Of a DNA stretch of 37,970 bases, positions 1 to 6,991 are shown one piece after another. Below the pieces are notes generated by a model. It did no database searches. It was not told the origin of the DNA and saw only the letters and a program-made list of their open reading frames with translations. This DNA comes from Ruminococcus sp. (GTDB taxonomy: Bacteria > Bacillota > Clostridia > Oscillospirales > Ruminococcaceae). Location of the stretch: contig JAFYUM010000028.1 of assembly GCA_017558505.1 (NCBI GenBank), positions 1-37,970 of the forward strand, written 5' to 3'. Position numbers and translations under genes: made by a program. The number at the start of each line of letters is the position of its first letter. The stretch's first letter is position 1.

Positions 1-14
1 CTGCTGCTGTGCAT

Positions 15-46
15 AAAAAAGCACCTGCCGTTTTCAAGGCAGATGC
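15..46 (-). terminator. Intrinsic terminator downstream of fic
   Basis: Read leftward, a 9-bp stem (arms 38-46 and 21-29, one G-U pair) with an 8-nt loop is followed by a run of six U. It begins 9 bp after the fic stop codon and should end that transcript. Confidence 0.85.
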
Positions 47-54
47 TATTATCT

Positions 55-1107
55 TTATTGTGCGTCACTTCTGGTATAGAATGTGCTGCGTCCTGTTCCA
101 TGCCTTACAAGCAATCCCTGTTCTACAAGCAGCTTGATTGCATTTTCAACAGAAGCCTTGCTGAGTGTCGGACAAAGCTCCATGACCTCACTCTTGGTAA
201 ACTTTCCGATCTTATTGTAAACCGCACGACGTACCGTTTCTATTGCAGGTAGCTTCTCATCTACCAGTGCCACACGCTCCTCGAAGTCACGATACGCAGC
301 AAGAATGGTCTGTAACAAATACTTGATAAAAGGCGTGGGATCGTCTACGTTCTCGTTCCAGCCTTTCTGACACTGCTCTAAAGCATCGTAGTATAGATTC
401 TTGTTCTTAGCGATCTTACTTTCAAGGGAGATATACCTGCCGATCACATAACCGGAACGGTACAGCAGAAGCATAGTCAGCAGGCGGCTCATTCTGCCAT
501 TGCCATCGTTAAACGGATGAATACAAAGGAAATCATGAATGAACACTGGTATCAGTAGCAAGGCGTCAAGCTCTTGCATATCAATCATGCGGTTATAGCT
601 TTCGCAAATTGCATCAATTGCCGGAGGCGTTTCATACGGGGCAAGCGGTGTAAACAAAACAAACTCCCGTCCCTCTGCATCAGTTGCGCTGATATAGTTC
701 TGAGTGTTCTTGAAAGTTCCACCGATGCTCTTATGAGAATATTTATACAGATCACGATGGAGCTGCAGGATATAACTGGACGTGATCGGAATATACTCGA
801 AGTTCTCGTGAATCGTATTCAGCACATCACGGTAACCCATGATTTCTTCCTCATCACGGTTTCGGGGCGTTGTCTTATCCCGTACAAGCTGCAGCAGGCG
901 TGTATTGGTTGTGCGGATTCCCTCGATCTCATTGGATGCTTCTGTACTCTGCACCTTTGCAATCTCAACCAGTCGGTCAAGCTCCGCAGGCTTCTGCTTC
1001 AGATAAAGCTCCTGTCTGCCCTTGTATTCATGAATCTGTGCCACCAGTCCGATAATCTCACTGTCCCAAGAACGACCTGTAAGTTCACGATAATCGAAGT
1101 TTCTCAT
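55..1107 (-). CDS. fic: Fic-domain protein (probable AMP transferase)
   Basis: A 350-residue Fic/DOC-family enzyme. Such proteins usually transfer AMP from ATP to a hydroxyl side chain of a target protein; the target here is unknown. The catalytic motif HPFNDGNGR is complete at residues 197-205. An N-terminal inhibitory-helix motif of the S-x-x-x-E-G type lies at 58-63 (SNEIEG), so this is a self-inhibited, class II-like Fic. Residues about 285-350 look like a winged helix, so the protein may bind DNA. Start: ATG with AGGAG 9 bp upstream. The gene has its own promoter and terminator, and the promoter carries a repeated motif that suggests autoregulation. It lies beyond the HNH gene of the phage module, so it could be phage cargo or a neighbouring chromosomal gene. 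Family assignment is secure. Confidence 0.95.
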   Translation of the reverse strand: MRNFDYRELTGRSWDSEIIGLVAQIHEYKGRQELYLKQKPAELDRLVEIAKVQSTEASNEIEGIRTTNTRLLQLVRDKTTPRNRDEEEIMGYRDVLNTIHENFEYIPITSSYILQLHRDLYKYSHKSIGGTFKNTQNYISATDAEGREFVLFTPLAPYETPPAIDAICESYNRMIDMQELDALLLIPVFIHDFLCIHPFNDGNGRMSRLLTMLLLYRSGYVIGRYISLESKIAKNKNLYYDALEQCQKGWNENVDDPTPFIKYLLQTILAAYRDFEERVALVDEKLPAIETVRRAVYNKIGKFTKSEVMELCPTLSKASVENAIKLLVEQGLLVRHGTGRSTFYTRSDAQ

Positions 1108-1120
1108 ACTCTCACACTCC

Positions 1121-1206
1121 TTTCTCCTAATTATAAGTTATTTTAGGCGAAAAGTCAAGCGGTTAGGCGCATTTTCTCCTAAAATATATTATATGTTAGG
1201 CGAAAA
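1121..1206 (-). promoter_or_regulatory. fic promoter with repeated TTAGG(C/A)GAAAA operator motif
   Basis: Leftward promoter: -35 TTGACT (1153-1158), 17-bp spacer, -10 TATAAT (1130-1135). The motif TTAGGCGAAAA occurs at 1143-1153 and 1196-1206 and, imperfectly, at 1163-1173. Its inverted variant (TTAGGAGAAAA on the opposite strand) occurs at 1121-1130, where the last A differs, and at 1172-1182. The copies form two inverted pairs about 52 bp apart, each enclosing a TATAAT (1130-1135 and 1188-1193). One copy fills the -35/-10 spacer and another abuts the ribosome-binding site, as expected for a repressor operator. The Fic protein with its C-terminal winged helix is the obvious candidate binder (inference). 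Confidence 0.7.
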
Positions 1207-1213
1207 GAATTAT

Positions 1214-1564
1214 TCAGTAGGTGTATTCCGGTCTTCTGTCCTCTGTTCCAGTCTTGCAGTCGTGACAGTGCTTGCATAACGCCTGCCAGTTGGATTCACT
1301 CCACATCAAGACACTATCACCTCGATGGGGAATGATATGGTCAACGACCGTTGCCGTCACAAACCTTCCATTAGCTTTGCACTTCACGCACAGCGGATTC
1401 TTGCGGAGATATGCTTTGCTTACCCTCTGCCACTTACTGCCGTAGCCACGCTTGGCGGCGGATGGTCTGTCTGGATGCAAAGGCTTGTGCTCTGCACAGT
1501 ATAGTTCTTCCGTAAGGCTCGGACAGCCGGGATGACTGCACGGTCGTTTGGATTTACGGGGCAT
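1214..1564 (-). CDS. Phage HNH endonuclease
   Basis: A 116-residue HNH nuclease of the type found beside the packaging site and terminase genes of tailed phages, where it helps cut DNA for packaging. Visible are an N-terminal Cys/His cluster (CSHPGCPS, then CAEHK), a CxxC pair (CVKCK), the HNH core DHIIPHRGD with a downstream Asn, and the closing CKHCHDCK. The start was placed at the ATG preceded by GGAGG 6 bp upstream; an upstream in-frame start would lie in the terminator hairpin. No small terminase gene follows on the left; Fic comes next. Confidence 0.88.
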   Translation of the reverse strand: MPRKSKRPCSHPGCPSLTEELYCAEHKPLHPDRPSAAKRGYGSKWQRVSKAYLRKNPLCVKCKANGRFVTATVVDHIIPHRGDSVLMWSESNWQALCKHCHDCKTGTEDRRPEYTY

Positions 1565-1586
1565 GGTTAACCTCCATGTGGGCATG

Positions 1587-1616
1587 AAAAAAGCCAGCAC
1601 ATAAACTGTACTGGCT
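1587..1616 (-). terminator. Intrinsic terminator between late regulator and HNH gene
   Basis: A 10-bp stem spanning 1592-1616 with a GTTTA loop and one G-U pair, followed leftward by six U (1587-1592). It lies after the DUF1492-like gene and just before the HNH start, so it separates the early operon from the HNH gene. Confidence 0.8.
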
Positions 1617-1656
1617 CTTCGCCTTTTTTATTATCTCTATCATACCACATAATTTT

Positions 1657-1704
1657 GTGACATTCAATAGAAATTCTGTGACATTTTGTGACATTCAGTG
1701 ACAA
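1657..1704. repeat. Phased GTGACA direct repeats
   Basis: GTGACA occurs at 1657, 1678, 1688 and 1698, the first three extended to GTGACATT. Spacings are 21, 10 and 10 bp, so all copies face the same side of the helix. The cluster overlaps the last codons of the DUF1492-like regulator and lies upstream of the HNH gene on the leftward strand. This position and phasing fit a binding site for a phage late-gene activator (inference). Confidence 0.6.
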
Positions 1705-2114
1705 CTTTCAGGAAACGTCAGTTTTTCAAGTCCACTATTGCGATAACGATAAACAGTTCTGGTAGTATACCCCATGTCCTCGGCAATCTTTTCAATGGAT
1801 TCATAGAACAAATAATGCTGTTCAAGAATCCTTCGCTCTGCTTCATCCTCCAGTTGACCGATGATATTATCAGCCTCAATCCTCAAAACAATAAGATGGG
1901 CTGTATCATCTTCAATTTCCTGCAGATAATCAATAACCTTTGCCATAGCTTCACCCATAGCATCGCCAGTATTATGCGGTTTTGCATCACCAATATTTTC
2001 GTAGCTGATACCACTTGCATAAAGACTCTCCTTGATTTTACGTGCCTTTTCCTGTTTCCTGCGAATCTGTATATCAAGTTCGTGAATCTGACCTAAGTAT
2101 TCATGTGCCGTCAT
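1695..2114 (-). CDS. ArpU/DUF1492-like phage late transcriptional regulator
   Basis: A 139-residue protein resembling the DUF1492/ArpU-type regulators at the end of early operons in Firmicutes phages, thought to activate late genes. The N-terminal half is helical and probably coiled coil (residues about 5-95, rich in E/K/R). The C-terminal part carries a sigma-region-4-like HTH (SIEKIAEDMGYTTRTVYRYR). The start is the ATG with GGAGG 6 bp upstream; it overlaps the end of the preceding gene by 14 bp, suggesting coupled translation. The phased GTGACA repeats at its 3' end are a plausible target. Confidence 0.75.
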   Translation of the reverse strand: MTAHEYLGQIHELDIQIRRKQEKARKIKESLYASGISYENIGDAKPHNTGDAMGEAMAKVIDYLQEIEDDTAHLIVLRIEADNIIGQLEDEAERRILEQHYLFYESIEKIAEDMGYTTRTVYRYRNSGLEKLTFPESCH

Positions 2115-2526
2115 ACTGAACCTCCAATTTCTTTTTCTGCCTGCCATAAAACGTATCTTCACCCATCATAGCACCTAGAGTTTCACAAGCTAACATAGCA
2201 ACCTCGGTAACATCATGGGATTTTTCAATTCGGGAAATATTTTCGCTCGCTTTACGGATACTTTCCTGAAACTGAGCATATACAGCAACGCAGCGTTCTT
2301 GCTTGGAAATATCCTCGCTGTATTTTCGGAAAAAAAGCTGCTTTCGGTGAGAAGCTTCTTCTTTGGAAAGCCCTTCGAATTTGAAAGCGTAGTAGATTTT
2401 ACGCAGTTCTGAAAAGTACTTGTATTCCGCAGGAGGAAACTTCGTAACATCAATCGTACCGTCATAAGCCTGTCGTTCCAGTTTTCTGAATGTGTCCTTA
2501 TCTTCAAAATTGAGAATGATTTTCAT
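2101..2526 (-). CDS. Phage protein of unknown function
   Basis: A 141-residue acidic/basic, mostly helical protein that I do not recognise. The start is the ATG with GGAGG 4-5 bp upstream; the frame stays open further upstream only because that DNA is very AT-rich. It lies between the primase and the late regulator, overlaps the latter by 14 bp, and reads with the replication operon. The 130 bp between it and the primase is AT-rich with no clear terminator. No signal peptide, membrane segment or catalytic motif is visible. Confidence 0.75.
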   Translation of the reverse strand: MKIILNFEDKDTFRKLERQAYDGTIDVTKFPPAEYKYFSELRKIYYAFKFEGLSKEEASHRKQLFFRKYSEDISKQERCVAVYAQFQESIRKASENISRIEKSHDVTEVAMLACETLGAMMGEDTFYGRQKKKLEVQYDGT

Positions 2527-2656
2527 ATTCCCTCCGTTCAGGGGACTATATCTCATATAGAGAATATAATATATATAAATTAATATCTTTTTTATATTTT
2601 TTCTTTTTCTATAAAAGAAGTAAGAAATAAAGAAATATAATCCCTTATTATCTCTT

Positions 2657-4942
2657 TTATAAACCGATAGTGATGCCCGAAACAGATAAACCCGAATAAA
2701 TAATACAGCCGTTAGATTTGCGTTTGCTGAACTTTTTTCCCAGTTCAATGCCGAATTTACGGGACGGCATTTTATATTCATTGCTCTCCGCTGCCCATTT
2801 GCAGTATACAGCGTAGAGAACTGACGACTTGACCTCACCGCCCTCTATAACGTAATCGGAATCAAGAAATGCGGAGATAACATCCATTTCATTGCGATAT
2901 GCCCTTACAGCGTCTTCCACAACTTTCGGCTTAACAAGCCCTTCATAACGCCACAGGCGATAACCCTCCATCATCCATGCAAGAATATCGGGCAGCTCGT
3001 CCTGTAATTTTTCTCCCAGGTTCTTATCAACCTTTTCATCGGGAATGGTGACGGTAAACGGAATAATATGAATTCTTCTCCATATACCAAGGTCAGTGCC
3101 TCTGATAGTAGGTTTATGGTTTGTTGCAACCCACAGCTTGAATTCGGGGCGGTATTCAAATTCATCACCATAAAGCTTTCTGGCGGTAATCATATCATCA
3201 CCTGTCAGCTGTTTCAGAAGTCCCTCATTAAGTCGCATACCGTCATTAGGCTCTACGCTTGTAACAAGACGAGCTCCTTTCAGACGAGCAATATCGGTAT
3301 TAGCTGTAGAGTTATTGTTTTTTACCATAATTGATTCAGGCTGAATGTTAGTTGCATATTCACCGAGAATGGTACGGATAACTTCAAGGAAGGTAGATTT
3401 GCCATTTCTGCCTGAGCCGTAGAGAAAGAATACACACTGTTCCGAAGTAAGTCCCGAAAGAGAATAACCGAGAGATTTCTGCACATAACGTATTAATTCC
3501 TTATCTCCGTCAAAAATATCATCAAGAAAACGCAGCCACAGCACAGGATTTTTCGGAGTTACAGGCATAGAAGTTCCGAGCATTCTTGTCATATACAGTT
3601 CACTATTATGAGGAGAAATTCTTCCCGTTGCAAGGTCAAGAATACCGCTTCTGGAGTTGACAAGAGTTTTATTTGTATCAAGGTCAGTGGGACTAATAGA
3701 AACAAGATGTTCAAATTCCTTTACCATAGCACGCTTTGCCGCATTGGAACGGGTACGTTTCATATGTTTTTGAAAATCCTGTAAATACTTCCCATCCTCA
3801 TGCTCTGTCCAGATGCGCAGTTCCTGTTTCATACGCTCCAACACACCATCGGCAGCCACATACACCATACCACGATCATCATAGTGCCATTTACCGTCCT
3901 TGTAATACATCCAGCGTTTATCAGTGTAATTATAGCGAAGATGTTTTCCGTAAGCGTCTTTCATACGTTCAGCATTACCTGTATCGTCAAGAGTTCTTAA
4001 CGGAATTTTAGGAGCTGGTGTTGTATTAGTTACAGAAGGATTTTTTATTGTAATTTGATAATCATCCTGCATCTGCGGTTCATAAAAACTATGACAGGAG
4101 GCAACAGCACGATTTAGGGTGATAGCACCATAGGTACTGCCAGCCTGTCTGCGGTCCCACTTATCACGCATCAGCCCAGAAGTACGATAAATTCTGTCCA
4201 TTAAGTCTGTATTGCCGCCGCACCAGAAAGCAAGGATAGAACAGAACGCCATATCCGCCTCGGATTGAGAGGGATAGTCAGAAAAATCGCCATTGTAAAG
4301 AGCATTAAATTTATCACCGTTCTGGGAATTGATAATTTTGTTGATAATTTCTTGTTCAGTGAGTGTAGGCACAGCAGGCGGTACAGAGTGATTAACCGGT
4401 GCAGATACGCTGCCGAAATACTTCTGATGCAGAGGTTTGATTCTTTCAGTACAATCGGAAATATACGGATAATCACCGATAGCATTGCCTGTCATAATGA
4501 AAAAACGTCCGCTGTCATACATTTCAATTTTGCTTTTACGTCTGCCGCCTTGCGGAAGCGAACCACGACAGATAAGATGAATACCGTTTCCCGACTGGGA
4601 CTGCTCCGCATAGGTCTGCAATGTAAGGATAAATTCAGCTACAACGCCTGACATATCGCCGCAGAGGTAAGAGTCAATCTTATCACGGCAGTCATCAAGG
4701 TCTACACCGAAATATCCTGAACCGCTGAACATAAAGCCTATGCCGTCATAATGTGCAGAGGATTTTAAAGCTGTTTCAAAGCTGCTCCATGTCTGGGCGT
4801 TGTTGCTCATAGCTTGTCCGCCTGTCAACGGATTGATGGGTACTTTGCGGATACCGCTATGAGAATTGGCATCGGGAATTGCCCTCCAGCATACCCAGTT
4901 GGGAATTGCTTTCAGTTCTGACGGTATGTATTCGTATTTCAT
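2657..4942 (-). CDS. Phage PrimPol/P4-type primase-helicase
   Basis: A 761-residue replication initiation protein. The N-terminal part has primase-polymerase features: an acidic DLDD cluster at residues 81-84 and SGNGIH at 117-122. The C-terminal half is a D5/P4-like superfamily 3 helicase with Walker A GSGRNGKST (catalytic K515) and a downstream WVATNHKP motif typical of phage and plasmid primases. It would make primers and unwind DNA at the phage origin. The start was set at the ATG with GGAG 7 bp upstream. It follows the DUF4406-like gene by 13 bp in the same operon. Length and domain order are normal for the family, and no damage is visible. Confidence 0.93.
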   Translation of the reverse strand: MKYEYIPSELKAIPNWVCWRAIPDANSHSGIRKVPINPLTGGQAMSNNAQTWSSFETALKSSAHYDGIGFMFSGSGYFGVDLDDCRDKIDSYLCGDMSGVVAEFILTLQTYAEQSQSGNGIHLICRGSLPQGGRRKSKIEMYDSGRFFIMTGNAIGDYPYISDCTERIKPLHQKYFGSVSAPVNHSVPPAVPTLTEQEIINKIINSQNGDKFNALYNGDFSDYPSQSEADMAFCSILAFWCGGNTDLMDRIYRTSGLMRDKWDRRQAGSTYGAITLNRAVASCHSFYEPQMQDDYQITIKNPSVTNTTPAPKIPLRTLDDTGNAERMKDAYGKHLRYNYTDKRWMYYKDGKWHYDDRGMVYVAADGVLERMKQELRIWTEHEDGKYLQDFQKHMKRTRSNAAKRAMVKEFEHLVSISPTDLDTNKTLVNSRSGILDLATGRISPHNSELYMTRMLGTSMPVTPKNPVLWLRFLDDIFDGDKELIRYVQKSLGYSLSGLTSEQCVFFLYGSGRNGKSTFLEVIRTILGEYATNIQPESIMVKNNNSTANTDIARLKGARLVTSVEPNDGMRLNEGLLKQLTGDDMITARKLYGDEFEYRPEFKLWVATNHKPTIRGTDLGIWRRIHIIPFTVTIPDEKVDKNLGEKLQDELPDILAWMMEGYRLWRYEGLVKPKVVEDAVRAYRNEMDVISAFLDSDYVIEGGEVKSSVLYAVYCKWAAESNEYKMPSRKFGIELGKKFSKRKSNGCIIYSGLSVSGITIGL

Positions 4943-4955
4943 GTATTTTCTCCTC

Positions 4956-5369
4956 TCAAATATTGTCAATAAAACGAATATGCAGTTTCTTTTTCCTTGC
5001 CCACTTCATTTCTTTCTGCATACCGAGTGTATAAGTAGTGCCGAATACCCACAGTTCATCGCATTTTCCCATGAGTATCTTGTTCATCTGAAATGCAATG
5101 TCACGCTCATCGGGATTGCTGTCATTCAAAAACTGCGGAAAGAGCAAATGCGGTGCAAAAGGAATGCAGTTTTCAGTTGTTGCATATTTGCAGTAACGGC
5201 GGGCATTGATGATATTCTGCTTTTTATCTCCCTGCGAAAAGGGAGAGCAGATATATACAATCGGTCGATATTTCTTTTGACGTTTTTCTTTAAGTTCCTC
5301 ACGTCTGATACGAGTGAGGGCTTCATGTTCGGTAGGGCTTGCATAGCCCTCGCTGTTGCGGTAGTTCAT
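4956..5369 (-). CDS. DUF4406/deoxyribosyltransferase-like phage protein
   Basis: A 137-residue protein with the nucleoside 2-deoxyribosyltransferase-like fold, as in the DUF4406/DUF7768 phage families. Signatures are VYICSPFSQGD near residue 38, an Arg and Tyr in the following helix, FAPHLLFPQFL, CDELWVFG, and the terminal GMQKEMKWA, whose Glu matches the catalytic position of the enzyme family. A role in modified-nucleotide metabolism is possible but unproven. The ATG is preceded by AGGAGG at a long spacing of 11 bp. First gene of the leftward block left of hicAB. Confidence 0.75.
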   Translation of the reverse strand: MNYRNSEGYASPTEHEALTRIRREELKEKRQKKYRPIVYICSPFSQGDKKQNIINARRYCKYATTENCIPFAPHLLFPQFLNDSNPDERDIAFQMNKILMGKCDELWVFGTTYTLGMQKEMKWARKKKLHIRFIDNI

Positions 5370-5408
5370 AATATATAAAACCTCCTGAAAAAATTTTTCG
5401 GAAATGAC

Positions 5409-5438
5409 TTGACACCAAATGTGACACCATGGTATAAT
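5409..5438 (+). promoter_or_regulatory. hicAB promoter with TGACACCA direct repeat
   Basis: -35 TTGACA (5409-5414), 18-bp spacer, -10 TATAAT (5433-5438). TGACACCA is repeated at 5410-5417 and 5422-5429, overlapping the -35 box and spacer, a likely HicB operator. RBS GGGAGG lies 7 bp before the hicA ATG. Confidence 0.8.
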
Positions 5439-5460
5439 ATAGATGATGGGAGGAATAGTA

Positions 5461-5699
5461 ATGTCAAAGTGGGATAAGTTGTTGCAGCGTATCTGCTCTC
5501 TTTCCAGCGATATGCGTTTTGATGAACTCCGGAAGGTGATCGAAAGTTATGGCTATGTAATGGCACAGCCGAGAAAAGGCGCAGTCATTATACATTCCGG
5601 AAACCAGGAAAAGAACCAATCACTATACCCAGGCACGAGCCGATTAAAAAGGTATATGTTCAGAAAGTAAAAGAACTGATTGAGAATGAGGAGGCGTGA
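5461..5699 (+). pseudogene. hicA: HicA toxin gene, frameshifted
   Basis: HicA is a small mRNA interferase with a double-stranded-RNA-binding fold. Residues 1-40 (MSKWDKLLQR to QPRKG) match HicA. A frame change near 5578-5583 then gives an unrelated tail that stops at 5670. The frame starting AGT at 5583 continues the normal family sequence (SHYTF, then EPITIPRHEPIKKVYV) to a TGA at 5697-5699, 3 bp before hicB. Inserting one base, for example making GGCGGC of GGCG, restores a full-length protein of about 80 residues. As read, the toxin loses the catalytic His of its GSH motif and should be inactive. A sequencing error is possible, and a -1 slip on AAAA (5574-5577) cannot be excluded. Confidence 0.85.
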
Positions 5700-5702
5700 T
5701 TT

Positions 5703-6065
5703 ATGAGGACATTTGAAGAATATATGGCACTTCCTTATCGTATGGAAATTATTCCCGATACGGATGAAGGCGGCTATGTTGTAAGCTTTCCTGAACTGCC
5801 TGGTTGTATTACCTGTGCGGATTCGCTGGAAAAAGCGATATCAAACGCCGATGACGCTAAAAAAGAATGGTTGTATGCAGCTATGGAGGAAGGAATCGAG
5901 ATTCCGGAGCCTGTTAATCTGGATGATTATTCCGGTCAGTTCAAGCTCAGAATTCCGAAATCCCTTCACCACTCCTTGGCTGAACACGCAAAGCAGGAAG
6001 GCATTAGTATGAATCAGTACTGCGTTTACCTTCTGACAAAATACGATACTGCTGCACACGTTTAA
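5703..6065 (+). CDS. hicB: HicB antitoxin
   Basis: A 120-residue HicB: an N-terminal HicB_like fold (YVVSFPELPGCITCADSLEKAISNA region, about residues 10-60) that binds and blocks HicA, and a C-terminal ribbon-helix-helix segment (FKLRIPKSLHHSLAEHA, about 78-112) for operator binding and autoregulation. RBS GGAGG is 8 bp before the ATG. It follows hicA directly and is closed by its own terminator, so hicAB is a self-contained rightward unit within leftward phage genes. The antitoxin looks intact although its toxin is frameshifted. Confidence 0.93.
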   Translation: MRTFEEYMALPYRMEIIPDTDEGGYVVSFPELPGCITCADSLEKAISNADDAKKEWLYAAMEEGIEIPEPVNLDDYSGQFKLRIPKSLHHSLAEHAKQEGISMNQYCVYLLTKYDTAAHV

Positions 6066-6073
6066 TTTTTCGG

Positions 6074-6100
6074 TCCCGCTTTTACAGCGGGATCTTTTTT
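6074..6100 (+). terminator. Intrinsic terminator of hicAB
   Basis: A 7-bp GC-rich perfect stem (6074-6080 with 6086-6092), 5-nt loop, then TCTTTTTT. It starts 8 bp after the hicB stop codon. Confidence 0.88.
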
Positions 6101-6102
6101 GT

Positions 6103-6672
6103 TTAGAACGGCACATCACCGTCACTAAGAATTTCCTCGAAATCTTCAAGATTTCCAAGACCAGACGGCTGTGTTGCAAACTGCTCCTGCGGACGCTGTG
6201 CAACGGTGTCGCTGGATACAGCAGCCTTTTCCTTGTAGACGTGCTTGCATTCGAGGAATCGTGATTGATTCATAAATTTCACATTTTCACGGGTGTTGCC
6301 GTTGTAGGTGTCGTGATCAATGGTTACTCTCATGACGTGATTGATAAGGTCGGCACAAAGGTCATTTACTGTTTCATAGGACTTGCCGCTTGGGAGATTT
6401 GCCGCCTTGGCAAGAGACATAATCTGCTTAAAGCTGTATCCTTGTACCTGCATATCTGCCTGCGTCGGTTCTTTGCGTTTCCAAAGCGTATGGAAAATCA
6501 AGCGGTTCTGAAACTTCTGCTCCACATCGTTACGGATTACAAGTGTAAGGTTCAATCCTGTTGCTCCATTCTGGGTGGTGCGTTCTTCAATGCCCTTGAT
6601 AATGACCTCATATTCACCCTTTGGGATAAGGTCAAAGCTGCTGACTTCTGTGTAATCGGTTGAGAATCCCAT
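6103..6672 (-). CDS. DUF669-family phage single-stranded DNA-binding protein
   Basis: A 189-residue DUF669 protein, a family in phage recombination and replication modules that is generally taken to bind ssDNA. The N-terminal OB-like part begins GFSTDYTEVSSFDLIPKGEYEV; the middle covers the SLAKAANLPSGKSYETVNDL region. The C-terminus is a disordered linker ending DGDVPF, closely resembling the acidic tip of bacterial SSB that recruits repair proteins. The start is the ATG with AGGAGG 8 bp upstream, one base after the VRR-NUC stop codon, so translation is coupled. Part of the helicase/nuclease/annealing operon. Confidence 0.85.
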   Translation of the reverse strand: MGFSTDYTEVSSFDLIPKGEYEVIIKGIEERTTQNGATGLNLTLVIRNDVEQKFQNRLIFHTLWKRKEPTQADMQVQGYSFKQIMSLAKAANLPSGKSYETVNDLCADLINHVMRVTIDHDTYNGNTRENVKFMNQSRFLECKHVYKEKAAVSSDTVAQRPQEQFATQPSGLGNLEDFEEILSDGDVPF

Positions 6673-6673
6673 G

Positions 6674-6991
6674 TTATCTTCCTCCTTCAATAAGTTTCAC
6701 TGCATCCTCCGCACTTCTGCAAATACCTGCAATTGCACCGGCTTTCTGCATAGCGGAGAGAAAATTAAGTTGTTGGTCCGTTGGCCTGCCTTTCGGCGTT
6801 TTCACTTCAATGAATACAGCTCGTCCGTCCGATTTTCGGAAACCGAATAAGTCGGAGAATCCTTTTGGTACGCCTGTAGAGAAATATCTGCCGTCCTGTG
6901 TATATCCCGTTCCCACATTCATACGGAACAGAATGCAGGAATCAGCAAGGGTAAGCCGTATTTGGTTCTGTATGCGATGTTCTTCAGTCAT
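6674..6991 (-). CDS. VRR-NUC domain nuclease
   Basis: A 105-residue VRR-NUC protein (PD-(D/E)XK nuclease superfamily) made of one domain. The active site is visible as GFSDLFG (Asp) followed by AVFIEVKTPKG (E-x-K), then a Gln-rich turn PTDQQLNFL. Such single-domain nucleases accompany phage DEAD helicases and may process branched DNA in replication or recombination. Its ATG overlaps the helicase TGA (ATGA), a tight coupling. Full length for phage versions. Confidence 0.92.
   Translation of the reverse strand: MTEEHRIQNQIRLTLADSCILFRMNVGTGYTQDGRYFSTGVPKGFSDLFGFRKSDGRAVFIEVKTPKGRPTDQQLNFLSAMQKAGAIAGICRSAEDAVKLIEGGR

Noticed and set aside
2527..2838. N-terminal extension of the 141-residue phage gene
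   Set aside because: It overlaps the end of the primase gene, is extremely AT-rich, and the internal ATG has a strong ribosome-binding site.
5574..5583. Programmed -1 frameshift in hicA
   Set aside because: Only a single-codon AAAA slip is possible, with no heptamer or downstream stem. A one-base deletion or sequencing error is simpler.
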